Notes under the pieces: generated by a model
What the model was told of the DNA's origin: nothing
Database searches by the model: none
The model's input: the letters and a program-made list of their open reading frames with translations, nothing else
Program-made: the position numbers and the translations under genes
Shown here: piece after piece, positions 24,849-35,825 of the stretch
How positions within the stretch are numbered: position 1 is the stretch's first letter
How the letters are laid out: each line of letters starts with the position of its first letter
Source of the DNA: Cannabis sativa
Taxonomy: Eukaryota > Streptophyta > Magnoliopsida > Rosales > Cannabaceae
Assembly (NCBI RefSeq): GCF_029168945.1
Contig: NC_083603.1
Location: 51,532,406-51,596,405, forward strand
Reading direction: 5' to 3'
DNA length: 64,000 nucleotides

Positions 24849-25304
24849 CTGTAAAAAGAATAAAATTCCAGCAGTTAGGCCCCATACCAAACCCCTAAAT
24901 TAAGAAAAAGGGAATGGGGGTCCCCTAACCGCTGGAAAGAGACCCCCTCCGGACACGTGTCACACAGGAAACCCTGGAAGGATTCCCTGGACAAGAGTCG
25001 GGTGCAATAAATTCACAGAAGACGGCTTTACGCGATAAAGAAAACAAAAAGGAAAAAAAAAGGTCTGTCCTATGCCCTAAGCAACCATTATACGAAGGAC
25101 GTACAGCCTTCTACAGAGAAAGTAATAACAACAGAGGCGTGACAATAACAATCCTATCACTAGAGCAGTAAACTCAAACAGACTATATGAAGGATTTAAA
25201 CACTTGCATGCCCAGAAACTTCGAATGCAAACCCAGAAAAGAACAAACAGATAAGTAATAGCATGCCATTCAATAATAAAGCAAAGGATGCAAAAAAAAC
25301 TTAC
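24849..25304 (-). promoter_or_regulatory. Tat-B aORF leader intron
   Basis: On the minus strand a donor CATC|GTAAGT (GT at 25304-25303) and a pyrimidine-rich acceptor TTTTTACAG (ends 24849) frame a 456-bp intron just upstream of the aORF start. A non-coding leader exon of about 170-190 bp separates it from the TATA box at 25501-25508. Confidence 0.55.
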
Positions 25305-25500
25305 GATGAAGTGTTGAAACTGGGGGTCCTGCTGTGAGTCGAGTAAAGACAAGAAGGACTGGTAGCAACGAGCGAAGAAGAACTGGGAAAATCGTAAAGT
25401 GTTTGAAGGCCTTGTTCTAGGTCTGAGAATTTTCTCTCTAGGAAATTTGAGCAAAGTTGGCAAGAAATGGGAAGTAACCGAAATGAAGAAAAGGTGGTGG

Positions 25501-25508
25501 CTTTTATA
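25501..25508 (-). promoter_or_regulatory. TATA box of Tat-B aORF promoter
   Basis: The minus strand reads GCCTATAAAAGCC, a strong plant TATA box, in the region between the aORF and the 3' LTR. It is correctly oriented for antisense transcription into the leader exon and intron at 25304-24849. The remaining sequence 25510-25824 would be the upstream promoter. Confidence 0.55.
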
Positions 25509-25824
25509 GGCAAAAATGCATGAGGAACAGGCGTCATCACCTACCAATCGAACGGTGGGGGAAGCGCACGATTCAAATGCTCAAAGATCAGCGGACCAGA
25601 TTGATTTACGATAAAGGCGGTGGAAACGCTTGAGTATCCGTCTGACACCATTAATGTGCCGTATCAATCAACGGGCGCGAAACGAATCGACCCCTGCAAA
25701 AAGCGAATCGCTGCATTAAAAGCCATCATTAAATACACCTTCACACGCTCAAAGCTCGTGCCAGAAAACCGAGGAGTCAACCGGAGGCACTTGAGCAAGC
25801 CTTGTTTCATTTTTCAAATAAACA

Positions 25825-25840
25825 AGGCTTGGGGGGTAAA
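25825..25840 (+). promoter_or_regulatory. Tat-B polypurine tract
   Basis: AGGCTTGGGGGGTAAA immediately precedes the 3' LTR, as expected for the plus-strand primer. Confidence 0.75.
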
Positions 25841-26619
25841 TGTTGCCCCTAATTTTGCCCAATATACGTGGACCAATCAGATAGGGACACGTGGATCAAG
25901 CAATTCACAATATTTGCTAAGTCTTTATGCCATAAGGTAACGTCCAGGACCTAGGTCCCGGAGAAGGCACAGGGAACTCAATATGTTCCCGAAAGCTCAC
26001 ATAACGCTAAGGCATCTCCGCGAAGTGTCAGGTTTCTCCTGAGCAATCAAGTCGCATTAAATGCCGCATGGGAGGAAGCGTGTTGGGACTGCTACACGCA
26101 ATAAAGTCTGACGGCACAACCTCCAACCAGCAGAGGCACAGTAATGATCATTTAAGTCTAGCAACGGCTACACTGTGAAGAGTCACGTCAATCAAAAGGC
26201 AATAAGGACATTCCACATAAAAACCCTACAACACCTAGGGATTTGACCATGCATTACCCATGGTATATTCATTGGGAATACCCAACTTTATGGATACTTA
26301 CAGATACACTTGTAAGGACAATTCTAGGGATCTCCCCACCAAAAACACTATAAATACCCCCTCAAAGCTCATTAAATGGGATCGAGAATCTTGGGCTGCA
26401 TATGAGCAAGTAGAGTAAATACTCACCAAGAACATTCTCTGTATTTATAAGGGTGAAATTCTCCCAAGTATATTCTCTGTATTAAATACATCCATAAATA
26501 ACAAAGACTCGTGGACTAAGGCTCATTAACGCCCCAACCACGTAAAAATCCTTCTCTCACTTTCTTACAGCTCAGTAATTTTATAATATTTTATTAGTTG
26601 CCGAAAATCTCGGTCAACA
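25841..26619 (+). repeat. Tat-B 3' LTR
   Basis: 779 bp, TGTTGCCCCT to CGGTCAACA, aligned with 14453-15234 with about 13 substitutions and one 3-bp indel. Followed by the duplication GTGAC. Confidence 0.93.
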
Positions 26620-26624
26620 GTGAC

Positions 26625-27163
26625 GTAGTCAGTTAAGGCAAGCATGAATACCCTACCCTCTGCCCTACAGCAGTTGGCATTTCGCCTGCAATGTCCATCC
26701 CCCATCTCATAAATGGCCAAGGTGTAAGTGAAGATTGGAGCTTCTCTGGAGGTAGATGAGATATTTGAGCAAACCTTTGGCACTTGTCGCATTGTTGAAC
26801 AAAATTATAGGAGTTTGCTCGCATGGTTGGCCAATCGCAGCCTATTGTTAGAGCTTTGTTGCATAAAATCTGATGGACTAAGTGGTTTTCGCATTCACCT
26901 TGATGTAGCTCTTGAAGAATGTAATTGGATTTAGCTGGTAAGAGACATCTGAGCAATGGCCCTGAGAATGATCGTTTGTAGAGTTTCCCATTGTATAGTG
27001 TAAATTTGGCTGCTTTAGCCCTTAGTTTTCTTAACTCGTTCTTCTCATGTGGAAGGGTTCCATCCTCTAGGTACCACATTATTGGCATCATCCAGTTGTC
27101 TTGTTCAGTCAGACTTTTTACATATTCGTTGGGCTTCCATGTCGCTCGCCATTGCATGATCAT
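26625..27163 (-). pseudogene. Tat-A integrase, N-terminal part
   Basis: The minus strand encodes the HHCC module (LHQGECENHLVHQ ... CDKCQRFAQ) and the start of the core (WPFMRWGMDIAGEMPTA). A frameshift follows, then LALTDYVT up to the Tat-B insertion. It continues at 14447. The second His of the zinc module is preserved, but the usual GxHxGG is altered. Confidence 0.8.
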
Positions 27164-28131
27164 CGCAAGAATGGTGACTCCATCTTTAGTTTGAATAGAT
27201 TAGCCAGAGCGCTGGTGTGGTTGTTCTCTAGTCTTGGCACTTGGTTAATGGTGAATTTTGTGAATCTTAAAATCTTGTCTTGAACAATCTGGAGGTAGGA
27301 TGCCATTTTTGAATCTTTGGCCTGGTATGACCCGTTGATTTGGTTTACGATAAGTTGAGAATCTGACATGACTTCAATGGTTTTGGCATTCAAATCAATG
27401 GATAGGTCTAGCCCAGCAATCAACGCCTCGTATTCATCCTCATTGTTGGTAAGTTTGAAGTCACATCTGATTGCCCATTGGATAATATCTCCTTAAAGGG
27501 AGGTAAGGACGATTCCTAGGCCACTCCCCTTGCTATTGCTTAATCCATCTACTGCTAGCATCCATGTTGAGTTTGTTTGCTCATTTAAACATAATAATTC
27601 CTTTTCTGGTTGTACCTATCCAACACAAGAAAATTTAGCAATAAAATCTACCAATACCTATGACTTGATGGCTGTCCTCAATGTGATGTCGTATTCACTG
27701 AGCTCAACAGCCCACTTGGTCATGCGTCCAAAAAGTTCTAATTTGTGTAGAATGCTACAGAGTGGGTATTGGGTTAGCACCGCTATAGGATGACACTAGA
27801 AATAGGACCTGAGCTTGGGCCCTGCTGTGACAAGCGCTAAGGCTAATTTTTCCAGCTGAGTGTATCTTGTTTCAGCATCTAGCAATGTCTTTAAAACATA
27901 GTAAATCAGTTGTTGCTTTCCTTCATCTTCTCGAACTAGTGCAGCGCTAATCGCTACTTCTAAAATTGCCAAATACATACACATTGTTTCTCCATCCTTT
28001 GGCTTTGCTAGGAGTGGAGGGGAGGTGAGATAGCTCTTGAGTTGTCTTAGCGCTTCTTTGCCTTCCTCCGTCCACACGAAGTCTTTGGTCTTTATAAGAG
28101 TTGAAAAGAATAAGTGGCAACAGTCAGACAA
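27164..28131 (-). pseudogene. Tat-A RNase H and archaeal-type second RNase H
   Basis: 28131-27796 is the gypsy RNase H region (FVWTEEGKEALRQLKSYLTS ... LVREDEGKQQLIYYV, LDAETRYTQLEKLALAL). Further along, 27520-27170 holds the second RNase H (EYEALIAGLDLSID, VMSDSQLIVNQINGSYQAKD). Dual RNase H is the hallmark of the Tat lineage. Frameshifts and stops lie between the two. Confidence 0.75.
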
Positions 28132-29311
28132 TTTTGAAATGAAACAGCTGAGCGCTGCTATCCTTCCGTTGAGACGTTGAATGTATTTGATTGACTTTGG
28201 AGATTGTATATTTTGGATTGATCTTATCTAGTCTGGATTTGCTTCAGTTCCTCTTTTTGTGATGAGGTAACCTAAGAATTTTCCTGAAGAGACACCAAAA
28301 GAGCATTTAGTAGGATTAAGTTTCATATTTTATTTTTCTAATACCTGGAATGCTTGCTTAAGGTCATTGAGGTGATTCTCTGCTGCTAAAGATTTGACAA
28401 GCATGTTGTCGATGTAAACTTCCATCGTCTTTCCAAGCAATTAGCAAACATTCGATTGACCAGCCTTTGGTACGTGGCACCTGCATTCTTTAGTCCGAAC
28501 GGCATGACTTTGTAGCAAAAAGTCACTTGCTCAGTTATGAATGATGTCTTTTCTTGATCATTGGGATGCATTAAGATTTGGTTATAACCGGAGAAGGCAT
28601 CCATGAAACTCAACAATTCATGTCCAGCTGTTGCGTTTACCATCATGTCAATGTGAGGAATTGGAAATGAATCCTTCGGACATACCTTGTTGAGATCAGT
28701 AAAGTCAATACATACCCTCCATTTTCCATTCTTCTTCTTCACAACTACTACGTTTGCTAACCAGTCTGGATAGTCAACCTCTCTGACTGATCCCACGTCG
28801 ATTAGTTTTTGTGTCTCTTCATTTGTCACCTTGTTGCGATCAGGTGCGAATTTACGTCTTTTTTGCCTGACTGGTGGATAATTAGGGTCAACCTGCAACT
28901 TGTGAACAATAATGTTAGAATCAATACATGTCATGTCCTCATGGGACCACGCAAAGCAGTGATGGCGTTTGATTAGGAATTCAATCAGCCTAGCTCAAAA
29001 CTCAGGTGTAAGCTTTGTTCCAATCTGGACTTTATGGTATGGTAACTCCTTGCTAATGCACACATCATCTAGGTCTTCCATACAAGGTTCATGCAGTGCA
29101 AAGGTCGAACTAGACTGTTGTAGTTGCTATAATGTTGTCAATTTCTCTTTTAGTGAGTATTGATAACAATCACGAGCAGTTTTTTGGGCTCCCTATATTT
29201 CTTTCACTCCCCACTTGGTTGGGAACCTGATCACTTGGTGGTATGTGGATGGCAAAACTTTCATGGAATGGATCCATGGTCGGCCAAGGATCGCATTATA
29301 AGCTGATGGAG
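28132..29311 (-). pseudogene. Tat-A reverse transcriptase
   Basis: Clear RT blocks on the minus strand: VRQKRRKFAPDRN, WLANVVVVKKKNGKWRVCID, FMDAFSGYNQILMH, MPFGLKNAGATYQRLVNRMF. A frameshift near 28440 then breaks the frame. In the shifted frame the catalytic box is YIDN rather than YIDD. The remainder down to 28132 (FGVSSGKFLGYL-like) carries further stops. 29311 is the boundary with solo LTR 3, which separates RT from most of the protease. Confidence 0.8.
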
Positions 29312-30944
29312 TGTAACGCCCTATTCTATAGGGACGCCACGTGTGTTATTTTATAAACTAGTTTAATACTAATATATTAATTAATTATTAAAAACTGTGA
29401 GGATAATAAAAACTTAATCAAAATAAAACACTAAAAACGGACATTATAACGGCAGTAAAAAGGTGTTTCGGGGATCCCTATTATAAAAGATTTATCCAAA
29501 AGATGATATACAACAACAATTCAAAACACAATTTAAAATACAGCAAACACAGCCAGTCTAAAACAACTTCTGGCAACTCAACATGCAGACTGGTGGGGTC
29601 AATATGTACATTGCTAGAGAAGACCGCCATCTCATGGCTGTTCTAACTTTGCTTTGCCCTTACCTGCACCACAGAGCACCCGTGAGTCACATAGACTCAA
29701 CAAGAAAAGTGATAAAGAATGATACATTAAATAGCTGATTATATATTTCATTATCACAAAATGATTAAACTATAACATTCAACAGTAGGTAATATAACCA
29801 GTTATATGCATAGAAATAGATATGCTCATATATTTGCATTGCCTAATCAGGCAAGCCCGTGTCATAATGCAATATCATATATAATATCATTGCACCACCT
29901 AATCAGGTGAGCCCGTGCCACAACTTTGCACTAATATATCGCATCGTCTAATGAGACGATCTCGTACCTACGCCCTGTACTTATCATATGTCACTGACGC
30001 CCGTACCTACGCCCGATACGTCGCCAGGAATATTGCATCACCTAACCAGGTGAGCCCATATATTATGTCTATAGTATCATCGCATTATCATTACCTAATC
30101 AGACAATCGATATTTTCAAACCTTGTCATGCCATTTGGTACATTAAACTTTTCTTACCTGAAGTCCCGGTTCAGGTATGTTGGTCGACCTGCTTGGAGAA
30201 CGATCAATAATCTCGGGCCCTATGTCATGACAATGGTAAACCAATAAGTGTTTATCCCAAAACACTACTTAATACTCGTGTAAGATAATCTAGGATTTTC
30301 TACCAAATCTCGTGGTATAAATACACTAAAATAAAACTTATATTTTTGCTCTAAGGCATACACTATATTTTAGAGCTCATCACAAGCTTCGAAACAGTAT
30401 ATAAAACGTCTAAAACAGACATCGGAGTGAAAATTTATGGCCAAAATACAAAAAGTACTTTTCTTGAAAAATGATAGTTCTAAAAACTACATATGATAGC
30501 ATTTCATATTTCTTATATCAATATATTCTCTCTACACACACAAACACATACACACACATATAAGAATACATAAATAATGAATAAATTTCAAAATATTGTA
30601 CTAATTATATTTTTCTCATTCACAACACAAGAAGACATGAAATCTAGCTATTTATACATACATATATATAAATATTCAGATGACTTAACAATTAATGTCT
30701 TTGATTTCAAATAATTAAATTGCCCCTTAATTTATTCATACCACACCATATAATCCAACATCAAAAATTATAACCCTCAAAATTCCAAAAGCAAAATAAG
30801 AAAACTTACCCAAATATCTTTATGCTAACTCTACTCCTCAAGCTATATAAATTTTCAATTTCTAAAGATAAATTAATGGTAATATTAAAAAAAGATGAGA
30901 ATGAATGAAGGTTTATGGGGTTATGGGGGTTCGCTGCTCTGTAC

Positions 30945-30993
<49 letters not shown>

Positions 30994-31500
30994 TGTTTAG
31001 GTTTAGTTATCTTAAGTTTATCATATATATAATCAGATTATTTTTTTTATAATAATAACTACAGTGACAACAACAATAATAGTGAAATTAGTTAATTATT
31101 GTTATTTTGCCATTTCTTAATCACTAGAAATCTCTAATGTTAGGGTATTTAGTCACTCCAAGTATCTCAAAATACCCCAATAATTCTAAAGCTAACTTAC
31201 TGTAACAATCCTATTAAAACTACTAACTAAACCCATTGTGACATTTTTGGCCTCCGATCAAGTCTCCAATGTCGCCAAACCTAAAAATATTTTTATTTCA
31301 CATATAGTTCATATTACATTCACACATGCTATATAGATCTCCGTAATTTAAAAATTATGCTTATTTATCTACTTATAACAAATTTAAAATTTTATGTTGA
31401 ACTAGATTAGTAGGATCATAATCCCACTTATTACCTAGTTAACTCATAATATAAATATAAACCCTTAATTATTAACTATTAAGCTTATTGGGATATTACA
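29312..31500. repeat. solo LTR 3, divergent member of the 2.2 kb family
   Basis: Starts TGTAACGCCC and ends GATATTACA, with a perfect duplication TGGAG (29307-29311 and 31501-31505), inserted in Tat-A's protease gene. It is clearly more diverged from solo LTRs 1 and 2, but keeps their layout: hairpin array (29845-30110), TATAAAACGTCTAAAACAGA block (about 30400), GA microsatellite (30949-30988). No internal region, so a solo LTR. Confidence 0.9.
30949..30988. repeat. (GA)n microsatellite in solo LTR 3
   Basis: About 20 uninterrupted GA units. GA runs sit at nearly the same distance from the start in all three solo LTRs (about 1.64-1.71 kb). Confidence 0.95.
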
Positions 31501-31505
31501 TGGAG

Positions 31506-32148
31506 AGTCAACTACAAGGAAATTCGTCTGTAGGTTGACTCCTTCTGCATAAACATGGAGTATGACCTCGCCGAGTGAGTGTTTCTACTCTCCACTAAAC
31601 CCAATCAATACTGTGAACTTGTGGATGATGGTGGCCTCGTCGATCCCCGTCTCCCTGAGAGCATTCAAAAATAAGATGTTAGCAGAGCTACCGTTATTGA
31701 TCAGTATACGTTTAGTAAAACAATTTGAAATAAATAAAGAAATGACTAAAGCATCATGGTGAGGATTAAGCAAATCTAAAGCTTCGTCGTCCATGAAGCT
31801 GATGATCTAGCCGCTGTAGGCTGCTGGTTGAATCTGTGGTCTACCCTCTGTCCTGACTATTTCACGTGCATGCCTCTTAGGGCTGAGTATGTTACGTCGC
31901 TGACCTCTGACCTTCCAAAGATGACATTACATGTTCGGGTGTGCTGAGATGGCTCTGGAGCTGTTGTCGGCCTCTTGTCTGCTTTCGTCACGGCTGCCTT
32001 TCCCTAGTCTAATAAAAAATCTCGCAATTGACCTTTGCGCAAGAGTTCAGCCACTTCATACCTTAATGATATGCACTCTGGAGTGGTATGTCTGTGGTCA
32101 TTATGAAATTCACACCACTTTATCGTGTCGCGCATTGCTGCTGGTTTT
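31506..32148 (-). pseudogene. Tat-A protease region
   Basis: The minus strand at 31794-31585 reads MDDEALDLLNPHHDALVISL ... ILINNGSSANILF, an aspartic protease with the active-site Asp of DNGSS changed to Asn. The C-terminal SAYN..GRP half was cut by solo LTR 3. The stretch 31800-32148, linking gag and protease, has no long frame. Confidence 0.7.
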
Positions 32149-33072
32149 TTAATCTTTTTCAGGCCACTTCACTTGGTTTCCCATTCCCTTCATTACTGCA
32201 ACTACTTCGATAGGGCTAATGTTCAGGTTGTATTCAGGAATTGGTCCCTTGTCTAATTCCCTCATCCTTCGAGATAGTGTTGTCTTGGTAATGTAATCTT
32301 TTGGTTTGTGTGGTTGGGTGGAGTTCTCGCTATCTCTGTATGACCATGATCTATTGGTTGGATAAGGTTCTGAATAACAGTTGGTCTGTCGTCGATCTAC
32401 CCTCTTCGGTACTCTACTGTCGCGAGAGTAAGAGTAGGACATTGTTGATTGTCTATTAGATTCGTCTTCCTCCCACTTGATTTGTGCCCAAGCTTTGGCA
32501 AGCACGTCCTCCATTGTCTTGCATGGATATTTTGTCAGTTCTTTGTAAAGGTCAGATTCTACTAGCAGGCCTTTACGGAAGGCAGTAATGGTTGTGTCCA
32601 CGTTGCATGCCGTGATGGAAACTTTTTCAGCATTGAATCTTGCCACATAGTCTCGTAAGGCTTCACCTCTCCTTTGTTTGATGCAGTATAGGTCATCTGA
32701 GAGTTTCTCCAATTTCTTACTGCTTGCAAATTGTTTTACAAAAACATCTGTTAATTGAGCAAAAGAAGCAATCGAATTATTGGGTAAATTCGTATACCAT
32801 TGGAGGGCTGGGCCAGCCAAGCTAGACCCAAAATCCTTACACATGCATGCCTCGTGCAACTCGCGAGGGATGGCAGCAGTGAACATCTTTTGTTTATAAC
32901 TAGCTATGTGATCATTTGGATTGCTTGTTCCATCGTACATCCTCATTAATGGGAACACACACTTCTTTGGCATCTCGATCAATGCAATGGCATCAACAAA
33001 AGGTGAGTCAGCAAAACTGCTAGGCAGACTTTTCTTTATTGGTGTTGGAACCCCTGGAATACATTGGATCAT
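32149..33072 (-). pseudogene. Tat-A gag, capsid part
   Basis: A 307-residue open stretch with the plant retrotransposon gag domain: [77 protein letters not shown]. It is followed by a basic arginine-rich tail (about 32460-32300). Unlike Tat-B and Tat-C, I see no zinc knuckle in the open part. The frame is not continuous with the N-terminal gag pieces upstream. Confidence 0.8.
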
Positions 33073-33077
33073 TGCTT

Positions 33078-33488
33078 CTATCCCTTCAAACCTCCGGCGA
33101 TCGCTCGTTCAATCAAATCCTCTTGAGTTAGAGTATGAATGGTGGTATGACCTGCATCAACAGAAGATGGAATCAGATTGGAGTTTAGCATAACATGTGT
33201 GGTAGTTACTTGTGATAGTGAGAGTCCTTCAAGAGGAGACGTTGTTGGAGGATCAGATGTTGTAGTGCCAACCCCCAAGTTGCAAGTCGCTGGGAGGCTG
33301 ACTGTAGGCAGGCCAGTTGTAGGAAGGCTGACTGTAGGCAGACCAGTTGTAGGAAGGTTGACTGTAGGCAGGCCAATTGTAGGAAGGTTGACCGTAGGCA
33401 GGCCAGTTATAGGGAGACTGACCGTAGGTAAGTCAGAGGCCACATTGATGGTCGTTAGACCTCCAGAGTTTGTCCCATCTGTTTGCAT
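33078..33488 (-). pseudogene. Tat-A gag N-terminal segment with 10-residue repeats
   Basis: Around 33290-33440 (minus strand) five or six tandem units of the form GLPTVNLPTT/GLPTVSLPTT are encoded by a 30-bp DNA repeat. The unit keeps frame, so the array grew by multiples of three while coding. Function unknown; not present in Tat-B or Tat-C gag. Confidence 0.65.
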
Positions 33489-33644
33489 ATCAGTATGTTC
33501 AGATTGTTGAGGTTGAGAACCTCCTAAGACAGAATGACTTCGTAACGTTCAAGTCGATGTCCCTCCGAGTGTTTGTTGATCAGAGACTTTGGTCTCTGTT
33601 CTTATAGGAGTTGAGTCCAGCAATGCCATTGGTGTAATTGGAAC

Positions 33645-33881
33645 TCAGAACTGACTTTGAGCAACACTAGGAGTCATCATGGTAGCCTTCAGTGACTCCA
33701 TTTGTGATTTTATTGCGACATAATCACTCCTAAATGTTGCGTTCTCCTCCTTAAAGGTTGCATTTTCTTGCTCCTGAACACCAGTTCGCTCAGCCATCTC
33801 GGGCATTTGGGCCATTATTGTGGCAAGTTGTTCATTGACATTGGGTTGCTCCTGGGCAACAAACTCTCCTTCTTCTGCCAT
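33645..33881 (-). pseudogene. Tat-A gag amino terminus
   Basis: Starts MAEEGEFVAQEQPNVNEQLA at 33881, just inside the PBS. A short coiled-coil-like region (QEQENATFKEENATFRSDYV) carries a 7-residue internal repeat and ends at a stop (33645). This is the natural gag start by position; a frame break separates it from the following segment. Confidence 0.65.
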
Positions 33882-33930
33882 TTGAAGTGTGGTAATGATA
33901 GATTGTCTTGCTCGTAGTCAGTTTGTAAGG

Positions 33931-33948
33931 GCCCCACGGTGGGCGCCA
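33931..33948 (-). promoter_or_regulatory. Tat-A primer-binding site
   Basis: The minus strand reads TGGCGCCCACCGTGGGGC, three bases after the LTR end. It shares the TGGCGCC core with Tat-C. Confidence 0.7.
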
Positions 33949-33951
33949 AAT

Positions 33952-34743
33952 TATAGACGCTAAAATCTACAATGATCAGAATGAGCATTTGTGGGAACCG
34001 ACAACCTACAGAACAAAGACAAAGGATGACCATGAAACCTTGGGACACCAGGGTGGTGCCGGTCAAAGGCACTCCGACGGTGAAGTCAGTAAATTTATAG
34101 TACGAAGTAGAAAATAAAATAAGAAATGTAGATAAATACTTCATGTGTCTATAGTTATGTGATGATCGACGGTCAAACCTTGCTAAACGGAATGAGAAAG
34201 AGTACGTCAGATCGTAGAGAAATGATAAGTTTCGTCGTAAATCTATAGAAAGAGAGTGAATATTCGTATATCTTTTCCATCCCCCACCTCTGTCCCTGTG
34301 AGGGTCTATTTATTATCTTAGGAAAACGGCTACCTCTTGAAATGTAGTCCATCCCTAGAGAAATGGTCTTCCTCCACTTTTTTTGGGATGAGCGTTATCT
34401 TTTCGGTTCATTGTTGGATGAGCGTCCTCACATCAGCGTATCACTTAGAGGGTTGATATTCTCGCTTCTCTATGCTAGGGAAGATCACTATTTTCGTGGG
34501 TTACTTGGGAAACTTAACATTCTTCTTCCTCCACGTGTCAACCCTAACATTGTACTTTAAGATCAAGCTTTATTGTGGGTTGGACATTCGAATATGGGTA
34601 TGACCCAAAAGGCATGGATTGGGCGTGGCCCATATGAGCCATTGGCCTTACGGGTTCCTTGTTTCTGACTTATAAGTGGGCTTTGTCAGTACTTCAATTG
34701 TTGGGCCTTTTCGTCGGGCTTAGAGCAATTTTTGGCCACTACA
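33952..34743 (-). repeat. Tat-A 5' LTR
   Basis: 792 bp, paired with 2712-3482. The minus strand begins TGTAGTGGCC; its inner end has decayed from the expected CA to TA. Followed by the duplication TTTAT at 34744. Confidence 0.9.
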
Positions 34744-35024
34744 TTTATGAAAAATTAAATTTGGGTTGAAAATTAATGATTTAATTTTTGACCAACTTAA
34801 ATTAAGTAATTTTTCATAATATTTATTGGAAAATTAATACTAAGGATGGATATTTTATTTTTTAGATCTTCATAAGGTATAATTTTATAAATATTAAATT
34901 AAAATTTATATTTAGATTCATCTAAATTAGTAATTTTAATTAAATAAATAAATATGTTAAAATAAATAGATTAAAATAAGTATCAAATAAAAATACAACC
35001 CTCTCAAATAATGAGCTTTAGTTA

Positions 35025-35825
35025 TAAGAATATTCGATCTCCATTGTTGGTCTTACATGGTTGATATTTCAATGGGACCTCGAGACGCTAGACTTCATCC
35101 CCCTTATGGATGGTTTTACATTGAACATTTAACATCGTAAAGATCTCGAAAGATAAGTATTTTGTAAGTTTTTATCTCTATTAGACTCTCCCCTACAGTG
35201 ACTACTTAGAGATAAATTTACAAAGTATGAAACAATAGTGGAAGCTCATAAAATAAGAATAACCTTGATTCTCGCCTACCGGGATAACGTTGGATTCTTA
35301 TTTTGATCAAATAAAAGGTTGCTAGAATGGTGTCCATTTTAGATGAGCTGAATACTATATTCAATGAATGATATCTTTGACTCTCGCCTACTGGACATTG
35401 TATCAGTTTGTCGAAAACCTTGGAAATTATTTAAGATATTATAATTTTTGTATTTTTACATGTTTTTGTTACTTGCTAAATGCTTAATAATTTCTGAATT
35501 GTGTATGAATTTATATTGAACCATCATGTTGTTTTCTGTTATTAATTATTGTAGTATAAATTTCGAGTCTTCATTGTTGGTCTAACTTAGTTTGTTGTTT
35601 TAATGGGACAAATCTCAAAGGATTGTCATCCGTTAGACAAACATAATAGTGTTAGATCTCGATAGATAAGTATTTATAAAGGCAACATCTAGTTGTACAT
35701 CCAAAGATGACAACTTAGATTAGTGTTTACAATATGAAACAATGAAGAAATTTGTAAAATAAGAATATCTTTGACTCTTGCCTAAACGGGATAGCGTTGG
35801 GTTCTTATTTTAATCAAAATTATCC
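35025..35825 (+). repeat. two diverged copies of a ~250-bp segment in the copia leader
   Basis: 35030-35300 and 35565-35815 share CCATTGTTGGTCT/TCATTGTTGGTCT, AGATCTCGA(A/T)AGATAAGTATTT, AAAATAAGAATA and TTGACTC/TTGATTC..GATA(A/G)CGTTGG(A/G)TTCTTATTTT, in the same order. A partial third copy is near 35370-35405. Non-coding tandem duplication in the 5' region of the copia element. Confidence 0.7.

Larger units (their letters stand above)
14453..26619 (+). mobile_element. Tat-B: complete Ty3/gypsy Tat-lineage retrotransposon nested in Tat-A integrase
   Basis: LTRs 14453-15234 and 25841-26619, with a perfect duplication GTGAC (14448-14452 and 26620-26624). Joining the flanks restores the reading across Tat-A's DYVT|KW integrase motif. 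Order: 5' LTR, PBS, gag, protease, RT, RNase H, second RNase H, integrase, then an opposite-strand aORF, PPT, 3' LTR. By eye the LTRs differ at about 13 sites plus one 3-bp indel (about 1.7%). Genes carry two in-frame stops, at least four frameshifts and a lost RT catalytic residue, so it is not autonomous now. Confidence 0.93.
2712..34743 (-). mobile_element. Tat-A: Ty3/gypsy Tat-lineage LTR retrotransposon, broken by nested insertions
   Basis: The two LTRs are 2712-3482 and 33952-34743, flanked by the 5-bp duplication TTTAT (2707-2711 and 34744-34748). On the minus strand the order is 5' LTR, PBS, gag, protease, RT, RNase H, second RNase H, integrase, then an oppositely oriented aORF, PPT and 3' LTR. 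Removing the five later insertions (three solo LTRs, one MITE, Tat-B) and their duplications leaves about 12.8 kb, close to the sizes of Tat-B (12.2 kb) and Tat-C (11.5 kb). LTRs differ at roughly 8% of positions by eye, so it is the oldest of the three. All genes carry stops, frameshifts or catalytic losses; it can only move, if at all, in trans. Confidence 0.9.
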
